Below, one piece after another: positions 9,559-22,232 of a DNA stretch of 64,000 nt (within the stretch, counting starts at the first letter, position 1; the number at the start of each line of letters is the position of its first letter). The stretch is from Phymorhynchus buccinoides (taxonomy: Eukaryota > Mollusca > Gastropoda > Neogastropoda > Raphitomidae), in assembly GCA_017654935.2 (NCBI GenBank), contig CM065680.1, positions 38,570,277 through 38,634,276 on the forward strand, read 5' to 3'. The notes under the pieces were generated by a model, which saw only the letters and a list, made by a program, of their open reading frames with translations, made no database searches and was not told the origin of the DNA. The translations under genes were made by a program, and so were the position numbers.

Positions 9559-10889
9559 TGTGGTTGCTTGCGTGCTTTCAGATCCATCCAACTTTCGTCA
9601 ATTCGCTTGGTAATAAGAAATAACTCGCACTACAGAGATGTTGAAACTATGATGACGTTTATTCATACAAAGCCATGAGTCATTTGGCAATAACGTTACA
9701 CTAGTGACTACAACTACTCTGACGTTGCCGACGGCGTAAACAATGTCGACGGTGACAAAGGCGGTAAAATACTGCAATGAACAAAACACAATAGCAAAAC
9801 TATGAGAACTAAGGCAATAAGCGTTGTGCCACAACATCATCAAACAATTTCATCAACAGTAAACAACGACATCAAAACGCATTCCAAAAACGAACAAACG
9901 CGTAAACATCATTAGGAACATGTGAACTACCATAGACCATTACATATAAGCCCAAACTTCAGCCACGGAAATCCCCTTTAATTAGGCAACAACTTGACAC
10001 ATCCCTTCAGTTGCTATAACCTGGAAACCCCCTTTAAGTTGCACTAGCCCAGAGCACCCCCTTAGACAACACTGGCCCGGGAGAACCACTTCAGTTAAAC
10101 ATTGGCCCATGAAAACCCCTTTAACTGGGCACACAACTTCTCCTCAACATTGAACCAAAGCAATTAAAACTCCCTTGATAACTACACAAAGGGAAATAAG
10201 ATCCCAACATCTAAGAACATCAATGAGCGACTTTAAAAGATATTATTTCGCAAAAGAACTTGACTACCAAGCAAAGGATTATTAATAACAAAATAATCAT
10301 ATCAAATAATAAAGCATATTTTGAACCATGAAAAATACATCAAACATTCAATATAATATAAAAGAAATGTAAAAAACATGCCTAAATTTACCTTATGGCC
10401 GAACGAACTGGAAGAAATCTTTGAAGCACAACAGAGCACTTTCTAGAAAACATTAGGTATCTTTCAAAACAACTGCTGAAAAGATGATGTAGTAACTGTG
10501 ATGTAAATGTCAAGGATATGACGTCAAGGATATGACGCCAAATGTACAATGACGTAGATTGTTGTATTGATAAGTAAAATTGCATGGAGAACACGACCAG
10601 CAAACAAACACAGGCCTTAAACAACACACATCAGTCCAGTTACGTCAATGAAAGTCAGTCATATGATTAGTCATGAATCGTCGGTCAAGTCAATACACCG
10701 CACACACAGAGGCCACAACAAAAGGATCCACACACACACGAAATCCTGACAAACACACTGACACACACACAAAAAAAACCTTATGCACGCAACTAAGCAA
10801 AACAATAATACGCGCATGCAAAACACACTAGTGGAACCCAACATGGGCAAAACTGCGTGACAAAATACACTGCCACATCGGCAGTTACA
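9559..10889 (-). repeat. 3' LTR of left BEL element (full, 1331 bp)
   Basis: Read on the minus strand it runs from TGTAACTGCC (10889) to GCAACCACA (9559). It contains a block of about five degenerate units around TTAAAGGGG in the promoter-proximal half and an AATAAA near the 3' end. It adjoins the purine-rich tract AAGGTGGGAG of the internal region at 10890-10899, a likely polypurine tract. Confidence 0.9.
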
Positions 10890-11119
10890 CTCCCACCTTA
10901 AATCATGACCCTATGATTTACAATTACAGGTAACAACAGGAAGACTACAAAAATCCTGAACTTCCACAACAAAGTGTAACAACTACTTCCAAAAAAGAAC
11001 TAACAAGGATTATCACCAAAGAACACCTCGCACCTTTACGGCCTGCACAGACCAATACATCATTTGAAAACAATACTTTCTACCCCAAAAGACATTATTT
11101 GCACCTACAATCTTATACC

Positions 11120-11695
11120 ATAATAAGATTGAACTTGAACTTCACAAGGTTATCCTGATGAGAGTTCACTTTACACTATCGAGCGCACATCCTAGAGATA
11201 AAGTTTGTTTTACCATTACACGTTCCAAAGAGAATTACTTCAACGTACAAATTTATCCTGGTGAGAACTCACTTGAAACTATCGAGCCACACCCTTGAGA
11301 CAAAGTTTGAATTAAAGTACATAATCTCATACCTCAATGAGACCTACTCTGAACGTGAACCTTTAATCTCATAACCTAATGAGATTCACTTTAAGCTTGA
11401 AAATTTAATCTCATAACCTGATGAGATTTACTTTGACCTTGAGTCGTTTAATCTCATAACCTAATGAGATCTCCTTTTAACATATACCACGTAATCTCAT
11501 ACCTTAATGAGATATGCTTCTAATGTTTAATCTCATAATCTGAAGAGATTTACCTTGAACATTTATCTCATATCCTACTGAGATTTACTTTAAACACACA
11601 ACGTTTAAATTTAAAATCTAAAGAGATTTACTTTGAACATAGAACGTTTAAAATCTCCAAACCCACAAGAGATTTACTTTGCACACACACACACA
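11120..11695 (-). repeat. Stem-loop array in the 3' untranslated part of the left BEL element
   Basis: Units of about 43 bp repeat the imperfect palindrome AATCTCAT-six bases-ATGAGATT, joined by CAAAGTA-like spacers on the element's sense strand. About nine clear and several decayed copies lie between the polyprotein stop and the polypurine tract. On RNA each would form a 7-8 bp hairpin with a small loop. The array is also present in the right copy. Function is unknown. Confidence 0.8.
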
Positions 11696-12161
11696 CACAA
11701 AATTCATCAAGAACCTTTGACCAAATCCGAGTAAAAAAAACACACTCTAATGAAAATGACTTTAAAACACACTAATCCGCCATTCTGGTGAACTTTCAAC
11801 AAACAACACCACGATTTGCGCTGTCCAGCCAACACACTTATATGCAGTAGCACTATACCAAACGTTATGCTATTGTACACACTAATCTGAAAAAACAGAT
11901 ACACTTGCTGGCACTCAAAAAATCCCAAACAATTGAGGTGACCACCTAAACTTGCCGGCTCGAAGCACCAACTCAAAAATCTGCATACATTCAAAACACT
12001 TGAACATGACAGCTCGAAGCAACCAACTCAAGAGTCCATACATATCCAACTGCTTTAAGAGTTTGAAAAAATTGACATCCTACAATGCAATGACATTGTG
12101 TATGAAAATCCTTCATGAATGTCAATAATTAACCAGTACTGTGAATCATGGAGTTACACAT

Positions 12162-15100
12162 TTAATCAACCATGCTAACGAGTACTGATAGTTTGTGCAC
12201 AGGGCGGATGAGACAGACTGGAGCTGTGGTGGGACGTCCATGCTTGTCCAGGGTGGAGGTCGACATCAGGAGACGCACGCTTCTCACCAGGCCGTCGTCG
12301 CTTGGAAAGACTTCGGTGACATGTGCCATCTTCCAATCGTTGCGGCACACATTCAGGTCGTGCAGAACGACAACATCCCCGACAATGACGTTCTGCTGAG
12401 GACGCTGCCATTTGCGCCGTTGCTGCAACGTCGTTAGGTACTCCTTCCTCCAACTCTGCCAGAACTCCTCAGCCAGCCGCTGCACGCATCGCCACCGCTT
12501 CCTCACGTAGAGGTCTGCGTCTTCAAAAACCCCTGGAGGCGGAAGGATGCCCGAATGCTTCATGGTCAGGATGTGGTTGGGGGTCAGGGGTCTTGGTCCA
12601 TCAGGAGATTCCAGCGATTCCACTGCCAAAGGACGACTGTTGATGATCGCCATGGCTTCGTACAAGAATGTACGCAGAGACGAAGTAGTGAGGCGATGAC
12701 CCGACTTTTGCAGCAGCCCGTTTAGCACACTGCGAATGGTGCGGATTTGACGCTCCCAGACACCACCCATGTGACTCGATGCAGGAGGGTTGAACTTGAA
12801 TTCGCAATTCTCTTCCAGCATTCTCTCGATGACGATGTCAGAGTTCATTTCTTTCCATGCCAGCTTGAGCTCGTTGCAGGCACCAACAAAGTTCGTTCCT
12901 CGATCGCAGCGAATCAGGCGGATGCTGCCCCGAATGGCAATGACGTTGCGGAGACCGTTGATGAACGAATCTGTCGACATGTCGTCCAGAACTTCGATAT
13001 GAACAGCTCTGGAGGACAAACAGGTGATGATCAGCCCATAACGCTTTGTCTCCTTGCGTCCGTCCTTGACGTAGAATGGGCCGAAACAATCCAGACCACA
13101 GTAGGTGAACGGTGCCGAAGCTTCAACTCTGTCCACTGGCAGGTCCGACATCATTTGCCCCTGAGGCTGACCACGGAGACGAAGGCAAGCAACGCAGCAC
13201 CGTATGATCGAGGACACAATGTGACGAATGCCCAAGATCCAGTATCTCTGATCTCGTTGATAGTAGTAGTACGGCCTTGATGAGCAACCTTGTGGTGGCA
13301 CTTCCGAGCTATGAGCAGAGAGAAGTGGCTGTCGCGTGGCAGCACTGCAGGATACTTGCACTCGTAGTCCTCTGAAGACTTGCCCAACCTGCCTCCCACT
13401 CGTAAGACACCATCCTCGCCTGTGAAGCAATTCAACTGCTTCAGCGAGTTGCGCAGGGAAGCAGAAGGACGGGACAACTCCTCTCGTTGCACGCAGGCTA
13501 TCCACTTCTTCTCAGCAATTCGGTAAGATTCCAGCTTCGACAGAGTCGCTCCTTTCTTCGCCGAGCAGCGTCGTATGATCACAGCGATCCCTCTCAGCAG
13601 TGATGATTTGTCCGAGAACCGTTTCGCCCTTTCATCGAAGCTAGTGAAGGACACCTCCGTAGTATCAGTAGCCTTACAGACCTTCACCTCAACGTCATGC
13701 TCTGGAATTTCGAAGTACTCCGCTTTGCAGTAAACTTGAGGCTGCAAGAGAAACTCCGGTCCCAGAAGCCAACTTGAGGAGACGATGCCGTCCACCGTTA
13801 GACCACGAGACGCATGATCAGCTGGGTTCTCTTCAGACGCAACATAGTTCCACTGACTAGCCTTCTCAAACTGAAGAATCTCATGCACTCTGTTGGCAAC
13901 GAAGATGTGAAACCGCTTTGTTTCGTTGTGTAGGTACGCCAGAACAATCTGAGAGTCTGTCCAGAAGAAATGCTGAATGTCGTCGTAATCCAACTCTTCC
14001 TGCAGAAACCTGGCTATCTTCACTGACAGTACGGCCGCTTGTAGTTCGAGGCGAGGGACAGTGACAGGACGAAGTGGAGTTACACGACCTTTGGCCATGA
14101 CCAGAGTGCAGTGAACGTTGTTTCCGGAATCCATGAATCTCAAGTAAGAACATTGTCCGTACCCTATCGTAGACGCGTCGGAGAAATGATGCAGTTCCAC
14201 AGCCACAACCGAACCGAAATCCAAGGGCAGGTAGTTCCTAGGTATCTGAATCAGACCTATGTTCAGCAGATCAGCCAGCCACGAACTCCAGCGCACCTCA
14301 AGTCGTTCAGGCAACGGGTCGTCCCAGCCAAGGTGATCACGACACATCTCTTGCAGAATCAGCTTCCCAAGTAGCACGAATGGAGCCAAGAATCCCAGAG
14401 GGTCGTACAGAGAAGCTACAGTAGAGAGAACTCCTCTTCTCGAGAATGAACTAGACTTGAGGTCACTGTTGAACCCAAGGGTGTCATTGTCTGTGTTCCA
14501 CTGCAGTCCTAGTGTCCGTTCAACTGCAGGAATATGACTTGGGGCAGACAAGTCAGTAGACTTGGATGAGCTGACTTCAGAATCAGGGAAGTGTGACAGC
14601 ATTTCTTCGGAATTGGACACAATCTTGTGCAGTCTCAGATTCCCTCGTGAGCAGATTTCTCTGGCCTTGGTGAGAACTTCGACGGCTTCCTTGACTGTGT
14701 CTTTAGCCTTGAGTCCGTCATCCACGTAGAAGTCCCGCTGCAAGAAAGCAGACGCGTCTGGACAGACCGCAGCATTATCCTTGGCCACTTGCTTCAAGCC
14801 GAAGTTCGCGCATCCCGGTGACGAAGTAGCTCCAAAGATGTGGACTTTCATCCGGTAGTCCACCAACGGCTTGCTGACATCTCCGTTCTCCCACCATAGG
14901 AACCGGAGGTAGTCACGATGAGGTTTGGTGACGTGAAACTGGTGGTACATCTTCTCGATGTCGCAGGCGAAGGCAATGGGGCCCTTCCGAAAGCGACACA
15001 GCACACCGACGAGAGAACTAATGAGGTCAGGTCCCTGAAGCAGCAGATCATTCAGGCAGGTACCAAGGTGCCGTGCACTACAGTCGAATACGACTCGAAT

Positions 15101-18100
15101 CTTTCCAGGCTTCTTCGGGTTGTAGACGCCGTGATGTGGAATATACCAGCGCGTACTTGTCTCGACCTCCTCCTCAGGCACACGTTCAGCGTCACCTCGA
15201 TCCAAGATCACGTTCATGAATTTGACATAGTCACTGAAATAGTCCGGCCTTCGCTCAAATTGACGCTTCAACCCGAGCACACGCTTCATTGCGACGTTCC
15301 TGTTGTCCGGAAGAGATGGACTCTCAGGACGAAAGGGAAGAGGCATTTCGTAGTGTCCCGCTTCATTAATGAACACATTGTCCTCCACAATCTTCAGGAA
15401 CTTCATATCATCTTGCGACATCACACCTGACTCAACATCAACAAAGTCTCTTTCCAGGGCATGCAACAAATCAGTGGCGGAGGCTTCCTCGACATGCGAC
15501 CTGTACACGAAAGCCACTCTCTCATCCTCTCTGCTGGTCTGTTGCAAGGCGACGTGGTGAGATGATCCCACAGCATCGAAGGCGACAGGTTGTGACGACT
15601 TTCCCACCACCGACCAGCCTAGCTTGGTTTCCACGCCGTAAGGCAGTCCGGGAATCACGCTAATCGGCATGAGAGCCTCGGGACAGTCAAAGCCAATCAG
15701 TAGACCGGCGACGCAATCCGGCAGCAAGGGACTCAGGCTCGAAGACAAGCGTCTCAGGTGAGGATGCTCAGCAACGGTATCTGGGGTCGGAATGTGAGAC
15801 GTGTGGAGTGTCAGGAACTCTCTGGAGTATGCTGGAGGCAAGCTGACCCATTCACTGGAGAAGATCGATCTGACACGCAGTCCGGAGTACTTCCTGCAAG
15901 GAACAAGAGCGTCGTTGTCGGTCAAGGTGGTGAGCTTCAGGGTAGCCTCCCGTGATGAAGCTCCGACGTTCTCGACAACTGTAGTCACAGCGAAGGTGGC
16001 GTCAGACATGGTGTCCAGCAACGCATAGGTGAGTACTTCTTTTTCGGGGTTGTCGATACATGACATGTAGACTGGAACAATCATTGCAGTGAGCGAACTA
16101 TCACCATCCGACTGAGACCGATGTGACGTAGCGACCACCACAGGATTGGATGACGTTTGATGACCACTGACGTTCACTGCTGTAGACTGCCTAGAGTTAC
16201 TGCCGTTGCCCCTTCTGGCAACGAACGTCGACACGAAGTCGTTGTCGTGCAGACACGTAGGATGCTTCTTGCCACAGGTAGTGCACGTTACTCTCTGGGA
16301 ACACTGTCGAGATCGATGTTCAGTTGTCAACAGGCACCCGAAACACAGTCCTTTCTTGAGTACAAAGTCTCTCCTCTCCTTGATTGGTTTCTTTTGAAAG
16401 CTACGGCACTCTGCTATTCCATGCTTGGTGTAACCGCAGAAATCGCACGTTGCTTCCATAGATTCGGACGTGGTAACCAGCGAGACCTTCTTGCTAGGTG
16501 GCGCAGACATACGAAGGACAGGCTTGGCAGCTGAAGAGGTGGCAGGAGTAGCGATTCCGAAGACTGGGTCGTTCGTGATCTCGGCCTCCAGCGTGACAAA
16601 GGTCACCAACTCCTCGAAGGTTGGGTAGCGCTTCTTGTAGAGTTTTGTGTTCACCACACTCCTACTCCACCGATGTGTCATCCAATCTGGCAGCTTTTCG
16701 ACAATGCGCTTCAAGTAGTGGGCATCGTTCAGGATTTCGAGCCCACCCACCTCCTTCGCTGCTATGGCACACTGCTGCAAAAAGTCCGACAAGCAACGCA
16801 GGGCAACACCGTCCTTGTTCTTGACTATTGGCCACTCGTCGAGCTTGGTGCGGAAAGCTGTAGAAATCACATACGAATTCCCGAACCTCTGTTCTAGCAC
16901 GGTCATGGCTTGTTCGTAGGCCCTAGTGTCCCTCAAGAGGAAAAACCCGCTCACTGCCTCCTTGGCTGGACCACTGACATATCTCTGAAGGTACAGAAGC
17001 TTCTCGCTGGCGTGAATGTTCTGCCGCTCAATGAGGAAGGAGAACGAGGACTTCCAGGTCGGATACAGCAGAGGGTCGCCGGAGAAGATGCAGGGCTCTT
17101 GTAGAGGCAGCCGGTTCAGCGTCAGTGCGTCCGCGAGAGTCTTGGTCACGGATTCCAAGTATGAGTCATGGAGCAAGGTACTCGAATGGAACAAACTGGG
17201 CTGTGGCGAAGACAGGCTTCCAACGTGAACGTGAGAGTCGCTCATAGGGACGGCAGTGAAGTCGACACCAGTAGAGGCAGCGCGAGGTCCGCCAATCCGT
17301 AACGACTCTGGGCTGACATGCCGATTGAGTCCAGGCACCCCTGGTGTGAAGAGGTTAGCTTGGGGACGTAGACGAGGGTCTAAGACGAATGAATCGGAGG
17401 GGATGCCGGAACGTAGACCATTCGCGTCCTTGTGACCAGGTAGCTGCTGTCCATAGATGCTGAACCGATCAGCACCCATCACGACGCCTGAATCAGTTGG
17501 GGCTGACCTAAACAAGCCCACCCTAGAAGTTGAGGGGTGTGTAGAGGGCTCGTCGATGTGACGACGCTCACCCGACGACAGGAAAGGCAGTGTGGACATA
17601 ATGGGCTGGTGCAAGGACGCCGTGGCCTGCACAGCAGCGCTTGAACTGTAGGGCGCTCCAGCAGTGACGTTGAAAGTCGTGGACACCACTGCTGGTCCGA
17701 CGGAAGATCCGTAGACGGTCCTGGGAAGCGACGTAGTGACGGCAGAGAATACGGCGCCTTGGCTGTCACTGAAGCTTGGCGACATAAAGGCGACAGCGGG
17801 GGCAGCGCTCGATGAGACAAGTCCATCTGTCGACGATGTAGGGACAGCGGAGGGGGCAGCAGTTGTGGTCCTCGCACCCGTTGACACCAGGGCAGCAGTT
17901 GAGGGGCCCGTGCCAGCCGACGTCGTGTGTTGATCGGCTCTGGTATCCAAGGGAGAGGTGGTCATGTAGCTAACGTATTGCCTAGCTGACTCATGGCTAA
18001 CTACGGGATTAGCGAACTTAGGATAGGCGAGAGGTCCACCGGGTTGGTAGTCTAAGAGACTAAGAAGTGGAAGTTCAGGAGGATTGCTTGATTGTTCATA

Positions 18101-18850
18101 GCTTTCTAGCACATCTATCGTGGCTTTCTGCTCGGCGATTTGCGTTCTCAATTCGAGTTCAGCTAATTGTCGCTGCCTTTCTCTCTTCTTTCTTTCTTCC
18201 TTGGCTTGCTCAGCTCGCTCTTCTTCATCCGCAGCTTCAATCTCTCTGTACATTTCATGTGCCAAACTCTGGCCCTTTGCCCTGGCGACAAGAGCTGCGG
18301 CGGTAGCTTTAGCTAGAATTTTGACGGAGGTATTAGATCTCGAGGAATTGACATCAGAGCGAGTGTGGACTCTGGAAGCGGCTTTGGAATGCTTCGACGT
18401 CTGACTATGCGCTGGTCTTGAGCATCTTGATCTCATGGAGTCTGCCTTTTCTGCAGTGGCTGTCACTAGCTGTGAGATGGCATTGAAAACTGCTGCCTGA
18501 GTTTCTGCTAGGCTTACAGCGACTGTCTCATTTGACTCGAGCTCTTGAAGGTCAGATTCACACTTGGAGAGACTAGCGAACTTCGACGAGATCTGTTCTC
18601 TGTGGTGTAGCAGGACCTCTCGTATTCTATCTTCCTTCCTGAGCTCTTCAGTAGCTGCTATGATCTCTCGAGTCACTTGAGTACTAAGGTGCTTGAACTG
18701 TAGCATCTTGTCACTAATGATAAGTCCTAGACCTTTCTTTGTGAGCTTTCTCACCCGCTTGGGTCTTCCATCAGGAGAAACATCTTTCAGGTCTATCTTT
18801 TCTTCGGATTCAATGGAACCAAACTCAACGTCTTCATCCAATCCAGCCAT
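12162..18850 (-). pseudogene. gag-pol: BEL/Pao Gag-Pol polyprotein, frameshifted copy
   Basis: The frame opens at the minus-strand ATG at 18850 and matches the intact right-hand polyprotein with about ten amino-acid differences. It covers the N-terminal coiled-coil region, Gag, zinc knuckles, protease, RT with YVDD, and RNase H. Near 13240, between the paired His and Cys ligands of the integrase zinc-binding domain, it is 7 bp shorter than the other copy. The frame shifts and ends at 13151. The remaining integrase core and C-terminal domain continue in another frame to 12162. It can therefore make Gag, protease and RT but no integrase in frame. The near identity to the right copy implies recent activity of the family. 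Confidence 0.92.
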
Positions 18851-19210
18851 GATGACTCGAACTATCGTAGATCTTCTTGAGGACAAAGCTGTTTACTTGA
18901 TCCGAAACTCCTGCCTAACAGATGCTTATCCATAGACTAATTTGGTCGTCTTCATGTGCCTAGCTTCTGAAATGGTACTTAACTAAAACAACTTCGAAGA
19001 ATAGGCGGAACTACATGGTACTATTTGAAGGAGCCAGTCTTGCATACCGCTACTTAGGGAAAGGTACCATACAATGTGTCGGGTTAGCGTAGAAACTTGC
19101 TGTCTTGATGCTTGACTAATACGATGACCTCACAGTTGAAGACAATCCTATGGCTTAGGGAAATCAACTGGACCAAACATCAAGGGAACTGACGATGGTA
19201 AGTATTTTAC

Positions 19211-19680
19211 TGTGGTTGCTTGCGTGCTTTCAGATCCATCCAACTTTCGTCAATTCGCTTGGTAATAAGAAATAACTCGCACTACAGAGATGTTGAAACT
19301 ATGATGACGTTTATTCATACAAAGCCATGAGTCATTTGGCAATAACGTTACACTAGTGACTACAACTACTCTGACGTTGCCGACGGCGTAAGCAATGTCG
19401 ACAGTGACAAAGGCGGTAAAATACTGCAATGAACAAAACACAATAGCAAAACTATGAGAACTAAGGCAATAAGCGTTGTGCCACAACATCATCAAACAAT
19501 TTCATCAACAGTAAACAACGACATCAAAACACATTCCAAACAACAGGAGAACCACTTCAGTTAAACATTGGCCCATGAAAACCCCTTTAACTGGGCACAC
19601 AACAAAATACATCAAACATTCAATATAATATAAAAGAAATGTAAAAAACATGCCTAAATTTACCTTATGGCCGAACGAAC
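19211..19680 (-). repeat. Partial 5' LTR of left BEL element with internal deletions
   Basis: From TGTGGTTGC at 19211 it matches the inverted LTR, but two blocks are missing (roughly 180 and 190 bp, with joins near 19545 and 19603). It breaks off at GGCCGAACGAACT, corresponding to LTR base 478. The leader 18851-19210 separates it from the polyprotein ATG. Confidence 0.85.
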
Positions 19681-20613
19681 TACATCATCTTTTCAGCAGT
19701 TGTTTTGAAAGATACCTAATGTTTTCTAGAAAGTGCTCTGTTGTGCTTCAAAGATTTCTTCCAGTTCGTTCGGCCATAAGGTAAATTTAGGCATGTTTTT
19801 TACATTTCTTTTATATTATATTGAATGTTTGATGTATTTTTCATGGTTCAAAATATGCTTTATTATTTGATATGATTATTTTGTTATTAATAATCCTTTG
19901 CTTGGTAGTCAAGTTCTTTTGCGAAATAATATCTTTTAAAGTCGCTCATTGATGTTCTTAGATGTTGGGATCTTATTTCCCTTTGTGTAGTTATCAAGGG
20001 AGTTTTAATTGCTTTGGTTCAATGTTGAGGAGAAGTTGTGTGCCCAGTTAAAGGGGTTTTCATGGGCCAATGTTTAACTGAAGTGGTTCTCCCGGGCCAG
20101 TGTTGTCTAAGGGGGTGCTCTGGGCTAGTGCAACTTAAAGGGGGTTTCCAGGTTATAGCAACTGAAGGGATGTGTCAAGTTGTTGCCTAATTAAAGGGGA
20201 TTTCCGTGGCTGAAGTTTGGGCTTATATGTAATGGTCTATGGTAGTTCACATGTTCCTAATGATGTTTACGCGTTTGTTCGTTTTTGGAATGTGTTTTGA
20301 TGTCGTTGTTTACTGTTGATGAAATTGTTTGATGATGTTGTGGCACAACGCTTATTGCCTTAGTTCTCATAGTTTTGCTATTGTGTTTTGTTCATTGCAG
20401 TATTTTACCGCCTTTGTCACTGTCGACATTGCTTACGCCGTCGGCAACGTCAGAGTAGTTGTAGTCACTAGTGTAACGTTATTGCCAAATGACTCATGGC
20501 TTTGTATGAATAAACGTCATCATAGTTTCAACATCTCTGTAGTGCGAGTTATTTCTTATTACCAAGCGAATTGACGAAAGTTGGATGGATCTGAAAGCAC
20601 GCAAGCAACCACA
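19681..20613 (+). repeat. Partial LTR, forward orientation (about base 395 to end)
   Basis: It resumes the forward LTR at TACATCATCTTTTCAG, so about 100 bp (LTR 395-497) are present in both forward pieces. It ends at the LTR terminus ACCACA next to the ACACC target duplication. Confidence 0.85.
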
Positions 20614-20853
20614 ACACCGTTGCTAAGAAACTTGACGTCACATGTATTTATCTTCACGTAGCATTATTACCATTATCGTCTTGTCAACGCGAGCTGTACC
20701 TACCAAAGCTGGACCCAGAATTTGACAAGCTGTGCAGTACTACCCCAAGGATTCATTCAGCGCTGACGACAAATGCTGGTACAGTACACAACGAAGCCAC
20801 TCTCAGCTCAAGAAGATTCATGGCTCCACTGAATCAACAGTGCCAGCTGTTAT

Positions 20854-21201
20854 CAGGGTTCATACGCGTCAGGGAAAACTGGAAAAGTCAGGGAATTTAG
20901 ACAAATGTTTTCCAGTCACTTAAAAGTCATGGAAAATAAAATTTCTGCTCAAAGTCAGGGAATTTGATCATATACACATCAAAAACATAATCAGCGCTTA
21001 AAAATATTGTGGGTTGAAAAATGAGTGATAACAATAAAAAAAATAATTAAAAAAATGCTTGTCTGTGATCTTTGCGATTTGTTATGTATACAGATAAGTT
21101 GTTTTTGTTTGCCATTTACACTGTATTTGTGTGGCACATGTTGACTGGAGAACGAGTTTGGGGTCAGGGAATTTGATCATGAAATTGCTGTACGAACCCT
21201 G
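20854..21201. mobile_element. MITE with CAGGGTTC terminal inverted repeats (348 bp)
   Basis: The left end CAGGGTTCATAC is mirrored by GTACGAACCCTG at 21190-21201. Subterminal GTCAGGGAA and GGAAAAGTCAGGGAA motifs recur inward from both ends. There is no coding capacity. Ends of this kind (CAGGGTTCGTAC plus GTCAGGGAAA) mark a widespread DNA-transposon group in metazoans; I cannot fix the superfamily or an unambiguous target duplication. Confidence 0.6.
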
Positions 21202-21303
21202 TCAGTTATGTCACAGATCTACACAAAGCATTCTGTGCGTGCCACTTGTGCCACTTGTAGTGCGAGCCGACTGAACCTGTGCGAAGAGCAGGGCTTGGAG
21301 TCA

Positions 21304-21722
21304 AAAATAGTCCATTGGCGTATTATTGGATTTATTGCAAACTAATAACTTGTATCAAACAATGACTTCAGAAATATAAAAATGGGGTATTGTTTTTTAT
21401 ATATATTTTTTTTTTGGTGTGGTTTAAATGATTATTTATCAAAACGTACATTACATACATGTTAAGCAAGCATAACAGCAACAACAAGCTTAAAACTTAT
21501 ACTGTGCCAACGTACTATGCATGAATTTTTGAATGGTGGCTAGCAAGTACAAGACTAAACAGGTTAATCTAAACATTATCAAAGAAAAAAATATATATAA
21601 AGATAGGTACATTTCAAATCCTTCGTGAAATATACATTTTTTATATTTCAGCAGTCCTTTTTTTTTTTTATACAAGTTATTAGTTTTGTAAAAAGTTCAA
21701 TAATATGTCAATGGACTATCTA
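21304..21722. mobile_element. MITE with long inverted repeats (about 420 bp)
   Basis: The left end (ATAGTCCATTGG..TATTATTGGA, then ACTAATAACTTGTAT) is the imperfect inverse of the right end (ATACAAGTTATTAG, then CAATGGACTAT). The pairing continues inward through a GAAATATAAAAAATG motif, giving inverted repeats of about 90 bp. It lies directly downstream of the lectin-like terminal exon. No transposase is visible. Confidence 0.6.
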
Positions 21723-21825
21723 GAGATAGAATGAAATAGTGAGGCCAAGAGAGGAGATAGTCTGTTTTGACTCCCAACAATAATTTTTGTTTACCCGAAT
21801 ACCATCATTTCTAGGTGTTGATGGG

Positions 21826-21892
21826 TTATGAAAGTGGCAGTTTTTCACACACTGTACCTTTTCTCTGAGTTGTGCACGCGTGCCAGACCAGT
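21826..21892 (-). CDS. C-type-lectin-like gene, terminal coding exon (left arm copy)
   Basis: Read on the minus strand it starts after a TTATGATTTCAG acceptor. It completes the Lys codon split by the intron and encodes LVWHTCTTQRKGTVCEK plus four residues before TAA at 21828-21826. W-x-x-C followed about nine residues later by C-E-K is the usual end of a C-type lectin domain, where the two cysteines form conserved disulfides. Identification rests on this short tail and the preceding exon. Confidence 0.55.
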
Positions 21893-22232
21893 CTGAAATC
21901 ATAATACATTAATAAAGCATGTTAATGATCGAGTAGGCATGTCTAATATAGGCATAGTGATATTATAACAGTAACAGTAATATAATCAAGACTTGATCAG
22001 ATACATAATATACCATGCTCTAGACACTGTACAATACATCCACCAATGGTAGACCCCAATGTGGTATCTAGCTAACTCATTGAACACTACACTGTGACAT
22101 ACTGTACACACAACATACATACCATATGAGGGGTAATTGCCTAAACGTGTTATCACCCTTCTTTATACCCCTTGTGATAACACGCTTAGGCAAGTACCCA
22201 TCGATTATATATACACACAATATGTTACTTAC

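Larger units (their letters stand above)
9054..20613 (-). mobile_element. Rearranged BEL/Pao LTR retrotransposon, left copy
   Basis: The whole block is flanked by ACACC at 9049-9053 and 20614-20618, the 5-bp duplication usual for BEL/Pao. It begins TGTAACTGCC and ends ACCACA. Internally it is scrambled: forward LTR bases 1-497, then an inverted element (3' LTR, internal region, partial 5' LTR), then forward LTR from about base 395 to the end. The junctions show short microhomologies (TAAG at 9547-9550, ACT at 19679-19681). The forward LTR piece and inverted 3' LTR share variants absent from the right copy, for example a doubled TCATATCCTTGACG, so they come from one molecule. The right arm has the empty site. 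Confidence 0.9.

Noticed and set aside
9598..9843. Repeated 81-codon frame (starting MMMLWHNAY) seen five times in the window
   Set aside because: It lies entirely inside the BEL LTR near the polyadenylation signal and recurs only because the LTR recurs. There is no independent sign of coding.
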